From positions 4,243 to 68,242 of the forward strand of contig DDQG01000030.1 of the NCBI GenBank assembly GCA_002342585.1: 64,000 nucleotides of DNA. Direction: 5' to 3'. The translations under genes and the position numbers were made by a program. The notes under the pieces are model-generated. The model saw only the letters and a list, made by a program, of their open reading frames with translations, was not told the DNA's origin and did no database searches. This stretch comes from Prevotellaceae bacterium UBA2448 (GTDB lineage Bacteria > Bacteroidota > Bacteroidia > Bacteroidales > Bacteroidaceae). The first letter of the stretch is position 1. Every line of letters begins with the position of its first letter. Positions 50,578 through 59,469 of this stretch are shown here, piece after piece.

Positions 50578-50629
50578 TGCATAATTCATAATGCATAATT
50601 GGCTGCGCAACTCCTAACTCCTAACTCCT
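50573..50629 (+). repeat. Heptad arrays CATAATG/CATAATT x4 and AACTCCT x3
   Basis: CATAATG, CATAATT, CATAATG, CATAATT at 50573-50600 and AACTCCT x3 at 50609-50629. The stop of the pseudouridine synthase (50575-50577) and the stop of leuD (50621-50623) both fall inside these arrays. Confidence 0.78.
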
Positions 50630-51235
50630 CTCAAACGCTTCGATTTTATCCTTATTGCTCAGAAGGAAATCGATGTCGTCGTAAGCATTCATCAGACAAT
50701 ATTTCTTATAGGAGTTGATTTCGAAGTGCTCACTGTGACCAGTTGCCATGTTGGTCACAGTCTGGTTGGGCACATCTACCTTCACCTCTGTCTTGCTGTC
50801 GGCAGCAATGCTTGCGAAGAGTTCCTGCTGAAACTCACGGCTTACAATAACAGGAAGCACGAAACAATTGAGCAGGTTGTTGCGGTGGATATCAGCAAAC
50901 GAACTGGAGATAACCACGCGAACGCCATAACCGGCAATTGCCCATGCTGCATGTTCACGGCTAGAACCACTACCCCAGTTCTGACCGCCCACGATAATCT
51001 CGTGAACGCCCTTGCGAGGAGCCTCGCAGTACTCAGGCTGGTTCATGACAAAATCAGCTACCGGCTTGCCGTTTGCGTCGAAACGAAGATCGTGCATGAA
51101 TGCATCGCCAAAGAACTTAGGGTCGCGAGTGGTGCTTGCCAAGTAGCGGGCAGGTATAATCAAGTCTGTATTGCAGTTGTCAATCTCTATAGGAATACAA
51201 GTTGACTGTATGATGTCAAATTTCTCTTTTGCCAT
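50621..51235 (-). CDS. leuD: 3-isopropylmalate dehydratase small subunit
   Basis: With LeuC it isomerises 2- to 3-isopropylmalate in leucine synthesis. The 204 residues show IIPARYLASTTRDPKFFGDAF, GSGSSREHAAWAIAGYGVRVV (substrate loop of the aconitase swivel domain) and SSSFADIHRNNLLNCFVLPV. Normal length. It ends the leuACD operon; its last residues (ERS) and stop codon are formed by an AACTCCT array. Confidence 0.96.
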   Translation of the reverse strand: MAKEKFDIIQSTCIPIEIDNCNTDLIIPARYLASTTRDPKFFGDAFMHDLRFDANGKPVADFVMNQPEYCEAPRKGVHEIIVGGQNWGSGSSREHAAWAIAGYGVRVVISSSFADIHRNNLLNCFVLPVIVSREFQQELFASIAADSKTEVKVDVPNQTVTNMATGHSEHFEINSYKKYCLMNAYDDIDFLLSNKDKIEAFERS

Positions 51236-51252
51236 TTTACTCTAAATCTTTA

Positions 51253-51294
51253 AACGTTAAACTTTAAACGTTAAACTTTAAACGTTAAACTTTA
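51253..51294 (+). repeat. Heptad array AACGTTA/AACTTTA x6
   Basis: Six strictly alternating units AACGTTA and AACTTTA fill the 56-base spacer between leuC and leuD and supply the leuC TAA stop. Confidence 0.8.
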
Positions 51295-52683
51295 AATTTT
51301 CCTCGGGTCAGTAATAACTCCTGTGATAGCAGAAGCAGCAACAACGAGTGGAGAAGCAAGGATGGTGCGAGCACCTGGTCCCTGACGACCTACGAAGTTG
51401 CGATTACTTGTAGAGATAGCAAGTTTTCCTGCCGGTACCTTATCAGGATTCATAGCAAGACAAGCTGAACAAGATGGCAGACGGAGTTCGAAACCTGCCT
51501 CAGCAAGAATCTTGTCGATGCCCTCGTCGATTATCTGCTGACGAACGAGCCAAGAACCCGGAACGAGCCAAGCCACTACGTTTGCGGCCTTCTTCTTTCC
51601 CTTTACCACGCTGGCAAAAGCACGGAAGTCCTCGATACGACCATTGGTACAAGCACCAAGGAAACAATAGTCAACCGGAGTACCCTCCAACTTCTGACCT
51701 GGCTTGAACTGCATATAGTCGAGCATACCAAGGAACTGAGCCTTGTCTGCCTCCGGAATACTTTCGAGCGTAGGAATACATTCGTCGATAGCAATGCCGG
51801 CACCCGGATTGGTTCCGTAAGTGATGCGTGGAGCAATGTCCTCTGCACGGTATGTAACTTCCTTGTCGAACTTAGCATCTGGGTCGGAATAAAGCTTGCG
51901 CCACTCCTCTACCGCCTTGTCCCAGTCGGCACCCTTCGGAGCATACTCACGACCTTTCAGATAGGCGAAAGTAATGTCGTCGGGAGCAATAAGACCGGCA
52001 CGGCTTCCCATTTCTATAGAGAGATTGGAAAGTGTCAGACGACCTTCCATCGACATATTCTTTATTGCACTACCAGCATATTCTACAGCATAACCTGTAG
52101 CACCGCTGGTGGTCATCTGAGCCATTATATAAAGAGCCACATCCTTGGCTGTAGTACCCTTTGGAAGAGTTCCCTCGACATTGATGCGCATTGTCTTTGG
52201 CTTTGACTGTAGGATACACTGTGAAGCGAGCACCTGTGCCACTTCGCTGGTACCGATACCCATTGCTATCGCTCCTACTGCTCCGTGAGTGCTGGTGTGC
52301 GAGTCGCCACAGACGATTGTCATACCCGGCAGAGAAAGAGCCTTCTCAGGACCAACTACATGGATGATACCATTGTCTTTGGTACCCATTGCAAAGTGTT
52401 TAATACCAAACTCCTTGCAGTTCTTTGCAAGAGTTTCTACCTGCTTACGTCCCACAGGGTCGTGAATTTCCTTCTGCTGGTCGGAAGGTGTATTGTGATC
52501 AGGCATTGCAATCACATGGTCAGGACGGAACACCTTAACTCCCTTGTCGCGGAGGGTGTCGAAAGCCTGAGGACTGGTTACTTCATGAGCATAGAGGCGG
52601 TCGATGTACAACTGTGTAGGACCATCTTCCACGTTCTGCACCACGTGAGCATCCCAAATCTTGTCAAATAAAGTCTTACCCAT
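51292..52683 (-). CDS. leuC: 3-isopropylmalate dehydratase large subunit
   Basis: The 463-residue iron-sulfur subunit. GDSHTSTHGAVGAIAMGIGT holds the substrate site. The 4Fe-4S cysteines are in FLGACTNGR and SCSACLAMNPD. The C-terminal RNFVGRQGPGARTILASP is typical. It starts 9 bases after leuA ends, so they are translated from one mRNA. Cytoplasmic. Confidence 0.97.
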   Translation of the reverse strand: MGKTLFDKIWDAHVVQNVEDGPTQLYIDRLYAHEVTSPQAFDTLRDKGVKVFRPDHVIAMPDHNTPSDQQKEIHDPVGRKQVETLAKNCKEFGIKHFAMGTKDNGIIHVVGPEKALSLPGMTIVCGDSHTSTHGAVGAIAMGIGTSEVAQVLASQCILQSKPKTMRINVEGTLPKGTTAKDVALYIMAQMTTSGATGYAVEYAGSAIKNMSMEGRLTLSNLSIEMGSRAGLIAPDDITFAYLKGREYAPKGADWDKAVEEWRKLYSDPDAKFDKEVTYRAEDIAPRITYGTNPGAGIAIDECIPTLESIPEADKAQFLGMLDYMQFKPGQKLEGTPVDYCFLGACTNGRIEDFRAFASVVKGKKKAANVVAWLVPGSWLVRQQIIDEGIDKILAEAGFELRLPSCSACLAMNPDKVPAGKLAISTSNRNFVGRQGPGARTILASPLVVAASAITGVITDPRKI

Positions 52684-52692
52684 AGTTATTTA

Positions 52693-54195
52693 TTAGTTTC
52701 TGAATTTGTTTATTGCGTCGATATAAGCCTCAACAGAAGCTGTTACGATGTCGGTATTAGCACCGAATCCGTAGTACAAGTGTCCTTCGTATTCAACCTG
52801 CATGTGAACTTTTCCAAGGTCGTCAGACCCCTTTGAGATAGCCTGAATGGTGAATTCCTTGAGAATCATCTTGCGCTTGATAATGTTCTTCAGAGCGTTG
52901 ATTGCAGCATCTACCGGACCATTACCTGAAGCAGCTGATTCGAAGTGTTCGTTTGCAACCTGCAAACCAATGCTTGCCACACTGCGAACACCCTTTCCTG
53001 TTGTAACCTGCAAGTAGTCGAGTTTTACGCTGTGAGTTGCACTGCGCTCAGCACCTGCAAGAACGAGAATGTCGTCATCGGTAACTTCCTTCTTCTTGTC
53101 AGCCAACTTAAGGAATTCCTCGTAAATCTTATCAAGTTTCTCGCCCTCCACTTCCATGCCGTTTACGTGGAGACGATGCTTCAGGGCTGCACGACCGCTA
53201 CGGGCTGTCAGTACGATTGCATTATCGTCAATACCAACTTCCTTAGGGTCCATAATTTCGTAAGTAGAAGCATTCTTCAGCACACCATCCTGATGGATAC
53301 CAGAAGAGTGAGCAAAGGCATTACGTCCCACGATAGCCTTGTTTGGCTGAACAGGCATATTCATAAGCGACGAAACCATGCGGCTCGTAGGATAAATCTT
53401 AGTAGTGTTGATATTTGTTTCGATACCGAGGTCGGGGTGAGTCTTAAAAATCATTGCCACTTCTTCAAGTGAAGTATTACCGGCACGCTCACCGATTCCG
53501 TTGATTGTCACCTCTACCTGACGAGCTCCGCCAAGCACACCGGCAACAGTATTTGCAGTAGCCATACCGAGGTCATTATGACAGTGGGTTGACAGGATAG
53601 ACTTTCCTGCAGCGAAAGCATCTACGTGTTCGTAGAGATACTTAATCTTCTCGTGATATTCGTTTGGCACACGGAAACCAGTCGTGTCAGGAATATTACA
53701 AACAGTAGCGCCAGCCTTTGTTACGGCATCAATGACGCGAGCCAGATATTCGTTGTCTGTACGACCTGCATCCTCAGCATAGAACTCTACATCCTCAACA
53801 TACTTCTTAGCATACTTCACAGCTCTCACGGCACGTTCGATAATCTCCTCAGGAGTAGAGTTGAACTTATACTTAATGTGAGAAGGCGAAGTACCAATAC
53901 CGGTGTGAATACGCTTGTGCTTTGCATACTGCAGAGCTTCTGCTGCCACGTCGATATCCTTCTCCACTGCACGAGTCAGCGCACAAATAGTCGGCCATGT
54001 AACTGCCTTAGAAATTTCTACTACACTGTTGAAGTCGCCCGGACTGCTGATAGGGAATCCTGCTTCAATCACATCCACACCGAGAGCTTCCAACTGCTTT
54101 GCAACCTGAATCTTCTCTACAGTGTTCAACTGACATCCTGGCACTTGTTCGCCATCGCGCAATGTTGTGTCAAAAATAAATAATCTGTCTGCCAT
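52693..54195 (-). CDS. leuA: 2-isopropylmalate synthase
   Basis: First committed enzyme of leucine synthesis, joining acetyl-CoA and 2-oxoisovalerate. The 500-residue product has TTLRDGEQVPGCQLN (catalytic Asp/metal region), the metal ligands in LSTHCHNDLGMATAN, NGIGERAGNTSLEE, and a C-terminal regulatory domain (from about residue 385) for leucine feedback. It is the first gene of the operon, 50 bases downstream of an attenuator. leuB is not in the window. Confidence 0.96.
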   Translation of the reverse strand: MADRLFIFDTTLRDGEQVPGCQLNTVEKIQVAKQLEALGVDVIEAGFPISSPGDFNSVVEISKAVTWPTICALTRAVEKDIDVAAEALQYAKHKRIHTGIGTSPSHIKYKFNSTPEEIIERAVRAVKYAKKYVEDVEFYAEDAGRTDNEYLARVIDAVTKAGATVCNIPDTTGFRVPNEYHEKIKYLYEHVDAFAAGKSILSTHCHNDLGMATANTVAGVLGGARQVEVTINGIGERAGNTSLEEVAMIFKTHPDLGIETNINTTKIYPTSRMVSSLMNMPVQPNKAIVGRNAFAHSSGIHQDGVLKNASTYEIMDPKEVGIDDNAIVLTARSGRAALKHRLHVNGMEVEGEKLDKIYEEFLKLADKKKEVTDDDILVLAGAERSATHSVKLDYLQVTTGKGVRSVASIGLQVANEHFESAASGNGPVDAAINALKNIIKRKMILKEFTIQAISKGSDDLGKVHMQVEYEGHLYYGFGANTDIVTASVEAYIDAINKFRN

Positions 54196-54245
54196 AATAT
54201 TTTAGTTTTTAATAATAATCTCACTGGTCCGCAAGAGAGCATGAT

Positions 54246-54284
54246 AAAAACAAAACCCTTCTCACAGCATCGTGAGAAAGGGTT
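54246..54284 (-). terminator. Attenuator terminator before leuA
   Basis: On the minus strand AACCCTTTCTCAC (complement of 54272-54284) pairs with GTGAGAAGGGTT (complement of 54254-54265), with one bulged T, followed by a T-rich run. The 5' arm can instead pair with GTGAGAAAGG in the leader peptide coding region, giving an antiterminator. Confidence 0.82.
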
Positions 54285-54297
54285 ATACATTGTGTCT

Positions 54298-54396
54298 CTA
54301 TCTTTTGCACATATACAGACATACCTTTCTCACCACAACCGTGTAAGTCGTAGTGATAGTAGGTTTATAATTGTTGTATATGCCATTATGCTTCAT
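54298..54396 (-). CDS. leu operon leader peptide (32 residues)
   Basis: ATG at 54394-54396, TAG at 54298-54300. The peptide contains the run PTITTTYTVVVRKV. The codons ACT ATC ACT ACG ACT overlap a segment that can pair with GTGGTGAGAAAGG, which in turn can pair with the 5' arm of the terminator. This is the 1:2, 2:3, 3:4 arrangement of ribosome-mediated attenuation. Control codons are Ile/Thr and Val rather than a Leu run (only one CTG), which fits sensing of the branched-chain pathway as a whole. Confidence 0.72.
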   Translation of the reverse strand: MKHNGIYNNYKPTITTTYTVVVRKVCLYMCKR

Positions 54397-54408
54397 CGTT
54401 TTGCGCCG

Positions 54409-54416
54409 CGAAGGTA
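54409..54416 (-). promoter_or_regulatory. -7 box for the leu operon
   Basis: The minus strand reads TACCTTCG, one base off TAnnTTTG. TTTT lies at the -33 position 19 bases upstream. It puts transcription start just before the leader peptide. Confidence 0.5.
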
Positions 54417-54486
54417 CGCAATATATTTGAATTAAAAAATAATAGAATTAAAAAATTCAAAAATATAGAGCATCTGTCCGCATTTC

Positions 54487-56991
54487 TTATTCAGCAAATA
54501 TCTCCAAAGTAGCAGGTTTGAGTCCCTTACCGCTCACCTTTATATTGATGAATCCTTGCTGCTTAACTGTCTGGATAGCAAACACAAGTTGTCCGTGGAA
54601 TGCCTTCATGAACGGAGAAGTAAATGGTTCGAGACTGGTTGCATCACCATTGCACATTCCTTTGAACACAGCACTACCCGTTACCTCTACATGAATTTCA
54701 TTATCTGCATTCGGACAGATGTTTCCATGTTTATCAGTTATATCAACCGTTAGGAATGCCATATCTTCTCCGTCTGCCTTAAGCAAAGGGTATTCTTCGT
54801 TCTTATACAAAGCTTTGTCGCCTGTAACACGAATACGGCTAGGTTTTCCAGCTGTCTTCATAGTCTCAGTGCCCACTTCGTTACCATCTTTATCATATAC
54901 CACCACCTTCACTTCACCCGGTTTATAGACTACATCGTTCCAACGCAGGCGATAACGGTCCAGACGCGAATTAGGGTCTTTAGTCTTCTTTCCGTAGCTC
55001 TGTCCGTTCACAAAAAGTTCTGCAGTCGGATGGTTTGTGTAACAGTACACAGGAGTAACCTCCCCTTCTCTGCCCTCCCAGTTCCAGTGAGGCAACAGAT
55101 GTATGGTGTTCTCCGTCTTATTCCAATGGGAACGATACAACCAGTAGCGGTCTTTGGGCAGTCCGGCAAGGTCGAAGATGCCAAAGTACGACGAACGGCT
55201 TGGCCAGTAATTGTCATAAGGAGTGGGTTCACCAAGATAATCGAAACCTGTCCACACGAATTCGCCAATCACCCAATATTTGTCGTCCTGCATCTGCCAG
55301 TCATCATCAGGCAGGTTACTCCAGGAACAAGCTGTCAAGTCGTAGCTCGAACACTGTCCGTCGGGATATGTCACACCTTTTTCTTCTGTAAGCGGGAATT
55401 TATAAACACCACGAGACGATACAGTTGATGCGGTTTCGCTACCCAGCAGATAACCCTGTCCTAAACGTTCGTGAGCCATCTCGTATTTATGTACTCTATA
55501 GTTCATTCCAGGCACTTCTGCCACCTGAGCAAAACCAGTATTCAGAGCATTGTCGATGCGATCCATACCATTGGTGATAGGACGAGTCTTGTCGTACATA
55601 CGAACTACCTCCTGTAGGTGGCGCAACATCTGCGGACCATTCTTCATGCCCTGCTCAGGAATCTCATTGCCAACACTCCACATGATGATAGAAGGGTGCA
55701 GACGATTTGCCCTTACAAGGTTCTCAATATCTCTGTCGCTCCATTCCTTAAAGAAACGGGCATATCCGTTCTTGCACTTTGCATATACCCACATGTCAAA
55801 ACTCTCAGCCATCACCATCATACCCAGTGAGTCACACACATCCATCTGAATCTGCGACGGCATATTATGAGCCGTACGAATAGCATCGCAACCCATTGTC
55901 TTCAGAAGTTCTATCTGTCGTACGATAGCAGCTTTATTCACTGCTGCACCGAGCAAGCCCAAATCGTGGTGCAGACATACGCCTTTTATCTTGCGACTCT
56001 GACCGTTGAGTGCAAAACCGACTTCGGCATTACACTCAACAGTGCGGAAGCCTATCTTCTTTACTTGACGGTCGAGCACTTCTCCCTTGCTACCATCATT
56101 ATTTACCACACAGAGTTCTACTGTCAGATCGTAGAGTGCAGGAGTTTCGGGCGACCAACAATCCACACCAAAGTAAGTACCTGTAGTCGTTGCCTTGCCG
56201 TCGCGATCAAGTCTGACCAGTCGGGACACTTCTTTATTTCCAACACGCACAATAAAGTCAAAGCCCAAAAACTGCCCTCCGAAACCGACTGCCTGTGCAC
56301 CGAACTGCTCTACTGCCATGCGGTCGTCAGGACTCACACTAATCGTATTAGCAGTAATACTCCATTCTGCAATGGCACTTCTGCCAGTCTGAATCAGTTT
56401 CACAGGACGATAAAGTCCGGCACCTGGATACCAACGGCTACTCTCCTCTACGTTCTGCAGATGAACAGCCAAAGTGTTTGGTTTCCCATTCTTATTCACA
56501 AACGAAGTCACATCAACATTGAAAGCATTATATCCATATTTCCACTCTCCTGCTTTCTTTCCATTCACATACACTTCCGGTTCTGCCATCGCTCCGTCGA
56601 AGTTCAGAATGGCTCTTGCACAGTCTTTATCAACTGTAAAACTGGTACGATACCAACCGCTGCCTATCCAAGGCAACGAACCACTGCGCCCGGTTTTCTC
56701 CGTAGCTTCCTTCTCTCCATTCTGCTCTATGGCAACTACCTGCTTGTCTATTTCCTTATCGAAAGGACCTGCGATTGCCCAGTCGTGCGGAATACTCACT
56801 TCCTTCCATCCCTTATCATTGAATTTCGGTTGTGCCGCATCAGTACCGGTGAGATTTTCTGCTCTTGAGAAACGCCAGCCGTCTCTGAGAATTGTTTCCT
56901 TACGTTGTGCATCTGCATGTTGAACTGCGCCCAGTAAAAGCGCTACAGCAAGCAATTTGCGAAATAACTTTGTTTGTGTCATTTTTATCAT
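54487..56991 (-). CDS. Secreted GH2 glycoside hydrolase (beta-galactosidase type)
   Basis: The 834-residue product has a signal peptide ending in HADA. The GH2 order is sugar-binding jelly roll (GWRFSRAENLTGTD, ISIPHDW-like VSIPHDWAIAGPF), Ig-like domain, TIM barrel, and C-terminal Ig-like domains with PSRIRVTGD. The acid/base Glu is in IIMWSVGNEIPEQG near residue 440. The likely nucleophile is in LLGSETASTVSS, and GEFVWTGFDYLGEPTPYDNY lines the site. It probably removes beta-galactosyl or related residues from plant glycans in the periplasm. It follows a second GH2 gene by 17 bases. Confidence 0.9.
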   Translation of the reverse strand: MIKMTQTKLFRKLLAVALLLGAVQHADAQRKETILRDGWRFSRAENLTGTDAAQPKFNDKGWKEVSIPHDWAIAGPFDKEIDKQVVAIEQNGEKEATEKTGRSGSLPWIGSGWYRTSFTVDKDCARAILNFDGAMAEPEVYVNGKKAGEWKYGYNAFNVDVTSFVNKNGKPNTLAVHLQNVEESSRWYPGAGLYRPVKLIQTGRSAIAEWSITANTISVSPDDRMAVEQFGAQAVGFGGQFLGFDFIVRVGNKEVSRLVRLDRDGKATTTGTYFGVDCWSPETPALYDLTVELCVVNNDGSKGEVLDRQVKKIGFRTVECNAEVGFALNGQSRKIKGVCLHHDLGLLGAAVNKAAIVRQIELLKTMGCDAIRTAHNMPSQIQMDVCDSLGMMVMAESFDMWVYAKCKNGYARFFKEWSDRDIENLVRANRLHPSIIMWSVGNEIPEQGMKNGPQMLRHLQEVVRMYDKTRPITNGMDRIDNALNTGFAQVAEVPGMNYRVHKYEMAHERLGQGYLLGSETASTVSSRGVYKFPLTEEKGVTYPDGQCSSYDLTACSWSNLPDDDWQMQDDKYWVIGEFVWTGFDYLGEPTPYDNYWPSRSSYFGIFDLAGLPKDRYWLYRSHWNKTENTIHLLPHWNWEGREGEVTPVYCYTNHPTAELFVNGQSYGKKTKDPNSRLDRYRLRWNDVVYKPGEVKVVVYDKDGNEVGTETMKTAGKPSRIRVTGDKALYKNEEYPLLKADGEDMAFLTVDITDKHGNICPNADNEIHVEVTGSAVFKGMCNGDATSLEPFTSPFMKAFHGQLVFAIQTVKQQGFINIKVSGKGLKPATLEIFAE

Positions 56992-57008
56992 TGTTTTATT
57001 AATTTGTT

Positions 57009-59462
57009 CTATCGGTTAATAGAAATAGTGGTTGTCGGATTAGGCAACAGAGGCGACGAAGCACGAATTGTCAGTTGTCCACCCTCTGTCGCAGGTTCGA
57101 TATATGCCACGAGTCGTCCTCCATAAACGCGTAAACGATTAGGACGCTGACGACCCGCAACTGTCACATCTGACATATTGCCGTTCTCCATACCTAAGAG
57201 TCTTGCACCACGAACAAACAGTGTCACTTCATGGTCTGCATTCTTCACAAGATTACCATCTTCATCAACCACTTCTATAAAGACATGAGCCAACGAATCG
57301 GTAGTCACCTTCAGTGCATGAGGTGCCTTTACCGTCTTCACCTCATAACTGCTGCCGTTGTCTGCTACACATGACAGAGTTCCCGGAGCATAATCTATAT
57401 CCCAATACAGTATGCCGGAATTTTCATCTTTGGTCGGTTCACCGCCTATAGTCTGTCCGTTGAGCTGGAGGTGTGCAGATTTAGCATTGGTATAACAAAC
57501 CACGCGAACCTTCTGTCCCTCTTCGTAGTTCCATGTATCGTTTGCATAAGGCGACACATAAGTAGTACGCTGATTATTCTGACGCGAACCGAAACGTTGC
57601 GGTCCTGCAGCATAAGTACCTATGTAGCAAACAGGCTTATTGCTCCACAACGCAGCACGATACCAACCGTTAGGTTTACGCTGCCCTGCCAAGTCGAGCA
57701 AACCGGCTGACGAACCTCTGGCAGGCCATACTCCACTTTCGCCCAGATAGTCTATACCTGTCCATAGGAACTGTCCGAAGATGTGTTCATTTTCACTCAC
57801 AGCCTTCCATGCAGCAAGGTCGTGACGGTTTTCCGAACCATATAATACTCGTTTAGGATATTTTTTATGATCCACTCCATAACGGCTTTCTGTATAGTTG
57901 TAGCCAACCACATCGATTGCATCAGGATATGCAGTCTCGTTAGACATCACTACACCAGCCAAAGCTCCTGTTGTAGGACGCGAGGTGTCTATATCACGAA
58001 CAATCTTCGACAATCTCTGTGCTATCAGACCTATGCGCTCAGCATTCGGCTGCTCAGGTTTGTATCCTCCATACACAGGCTGCGTAAATTCTGTACCACT
58101 ACCATTGAGCACAGGATGAGAATAAGGGTCGTTAGGATAATCCACTTCGTTACCGATAGACCACATAAAGACAGATGGGTGACAACGGTCGCGACGTACC
58201 ATATCTGCCACATCACGGTCTATCCATTCTTCAAAATAGCTGTATGTACCTTGGAAACCAGGAGCACCCTGATTCCAACCCTTCAACCACTTACGCTTAG
58301 GAAACTCCCATTCGTCAGAAGCCTCATCCATAATAAGCATACCCATCTCATCGCACAAGTCGTAGAGTTCTGGAGCATGAGGATTATGACTCAAACGCAA
58401 AGCATTAGCACCCAACGACTTCAGTTCTGCAATACGACGGCGCCATACTTCCTTAGGAACGGCAGTACCCAACACACCGGCATCATCATGCACACAGACT
58501 CCCTTCACCTTCATCCATTCGCCATTCAATGCAAAGCCCTTGTCTGGCGAGAACTGCAATGTTCTCAATCCTACTTTCACCTCTGATGCATCACCGTTCG
58601 ACAACAGTGTTGTCAATGTGTAGAGATACGGATTGTCAAGAGTCCAACGCTGCGGATTCACAACATTAAGTTTTACAGTTTTCTTTTCCTGAGTTCCTAT
58701 CTTCTGTTCTGCCTTTGCAACAACCCTACCCTCTGCATCTTTCAATTCTATTGTAGCCTGTAATTGCAAAGGACTTTTCTCTGTTCTGCAATCTGTAGTC
58801 TCCACATCTACCTCCAACTCTGCCTTCTTCTTGTTGATATTCTTCAGTCTGTATGCTGTTCCCCACTGAGCCAGATGTACTTCGGGCGCACTGATAAGCC
58901 ACACATTACGGTAGATTCCGGAACCTGTGTACCAACGTGAATCATTCTCCTCACTATGGTTCACCCTCACTGCTAGAACGTTGTCGCCCGTTCTGTTCAG
59001 ATATGGTGTCATATCATACATAAACGAAGCAAATCCGCTTGGACGCTTACCAAGCAAATGACCGTTGAGATATACTTCAGAGTTGTTATACACGCCCTCG
59101 AAATACACATACTGCTTCGGAGCATCAGCAGCTCTGAAATGCTTCCTATACCAAGCTATTCCACCTGGCAGATAGCCCTGACACGAACCTTTATCGGGCG
59201 ACATAGGTTGTTCTACACCCCAATCGTGCGGTACAGAAACACGACGCCATCGGCTGTCATCAAAATCTGCGTCCTTCATATCAGGACGCGACTCTGGCAT
59301 ACGTTCACCTTTACGAAGGCGTTCACGAATATTCCACAAAGTGTCGATACGCAAAAAGTGCCAATCACTATTAAATTTTTCAGCCTTGCCAAAGGACACC
59401 TGTGCATCTATCCCCATGACAATAAGTTGTGCCAAAAACACTAAAAACAGTCTCTTTTTCAT
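57009..59462 (-). CDS. Secreted GH2 glycoside hydrolase, second gene
   Basis: The 817-residue product has a signal peptide ending in GIDA. It has the same GH2 layout: WRRVSVPHDWGVEQPM, GVYNNSEVYLNGHLLGKRPSG, SRWYTGSGIYRNVWL, acid/base Glu in VFMWSIGNEVDYPND, likely nucleophile Glu in LYGSENRHDLAAW, and GQFLWTGIDYLGESGVWPARG. It diverges from its neighbour, so the two probably act on different linkages. It follows the cyclophilin gene by only 7 bases. Confidence 0.9.
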   Translation of the reverse strand: MKKRLFLVFLAQLIVMGIDAQVSFGKAEKFNSDWHFLRIDTLWNIRERLRKGERMPESRPDMKDADFDDSRWRRVSVPHDWGVEQPMSPDKGSCQGYLPGGIAWYRKHFRAADAPKQYVYFEGVYNNSEVYLNGHLLGKRPSGFASFMYDMTPYLNRTGDNVLAVRVNHSEENDSRWYTGSGIYRNVWLISAPEVHLAQWGTAYRLKNINKKKAELEVDVETTDCRTEKSPLQLQATIELKDAEGRVVAKAEQKIGTQEKKTVKLNVVNPQRWTLDNPYLYTLTTLLSNGDASEVKVGLRTLQFSPDKGFALNGEWMKVKGVCVHDDAGVLGTAVPKEVWRRRIAELKSLGANALRLSHNPHAPELYDLCDEMGMLIMDEASDEWEFPKRKWLKGWNQGAPGFQGTYSYFEEWIDRDVADMVRRDRCHPSVFMWSIGNEVDYPNDPYSHPVLNGSGTEFTQPVYGGYKPEQPNAERIGLIAQRLSKIVRDIDTSRPTTGALAGVVMSNETAYPDAIDVVGYNYTESRYGVDHKKYPKRVLYGSENRHDLAAWKAVSENEHIFGQFLWTGIDYLGESGVWPARGSSAGLLDLAGQRKPNGWYRAALWSNKPVCYIGTYAAGPQRFGSRQNNQRTTYVSPYANDTWNYEEGQKVRVVCYTNAKSAHLQLNGQTIGGEPTKDENSGILYWDIDYAPGTLSCVADNGSSYEVKTVKAPHALKVTTDSLAHVFIEVVDEDGNLVKNADHEVTLFVRGARLLGMENGNMSDVTVAGRQRPNRLRVYGGRLVAYIEPATEGGQLTIRASSPLLPNPTTTISINR

Positions 59463-59469
59463 AACTCAT

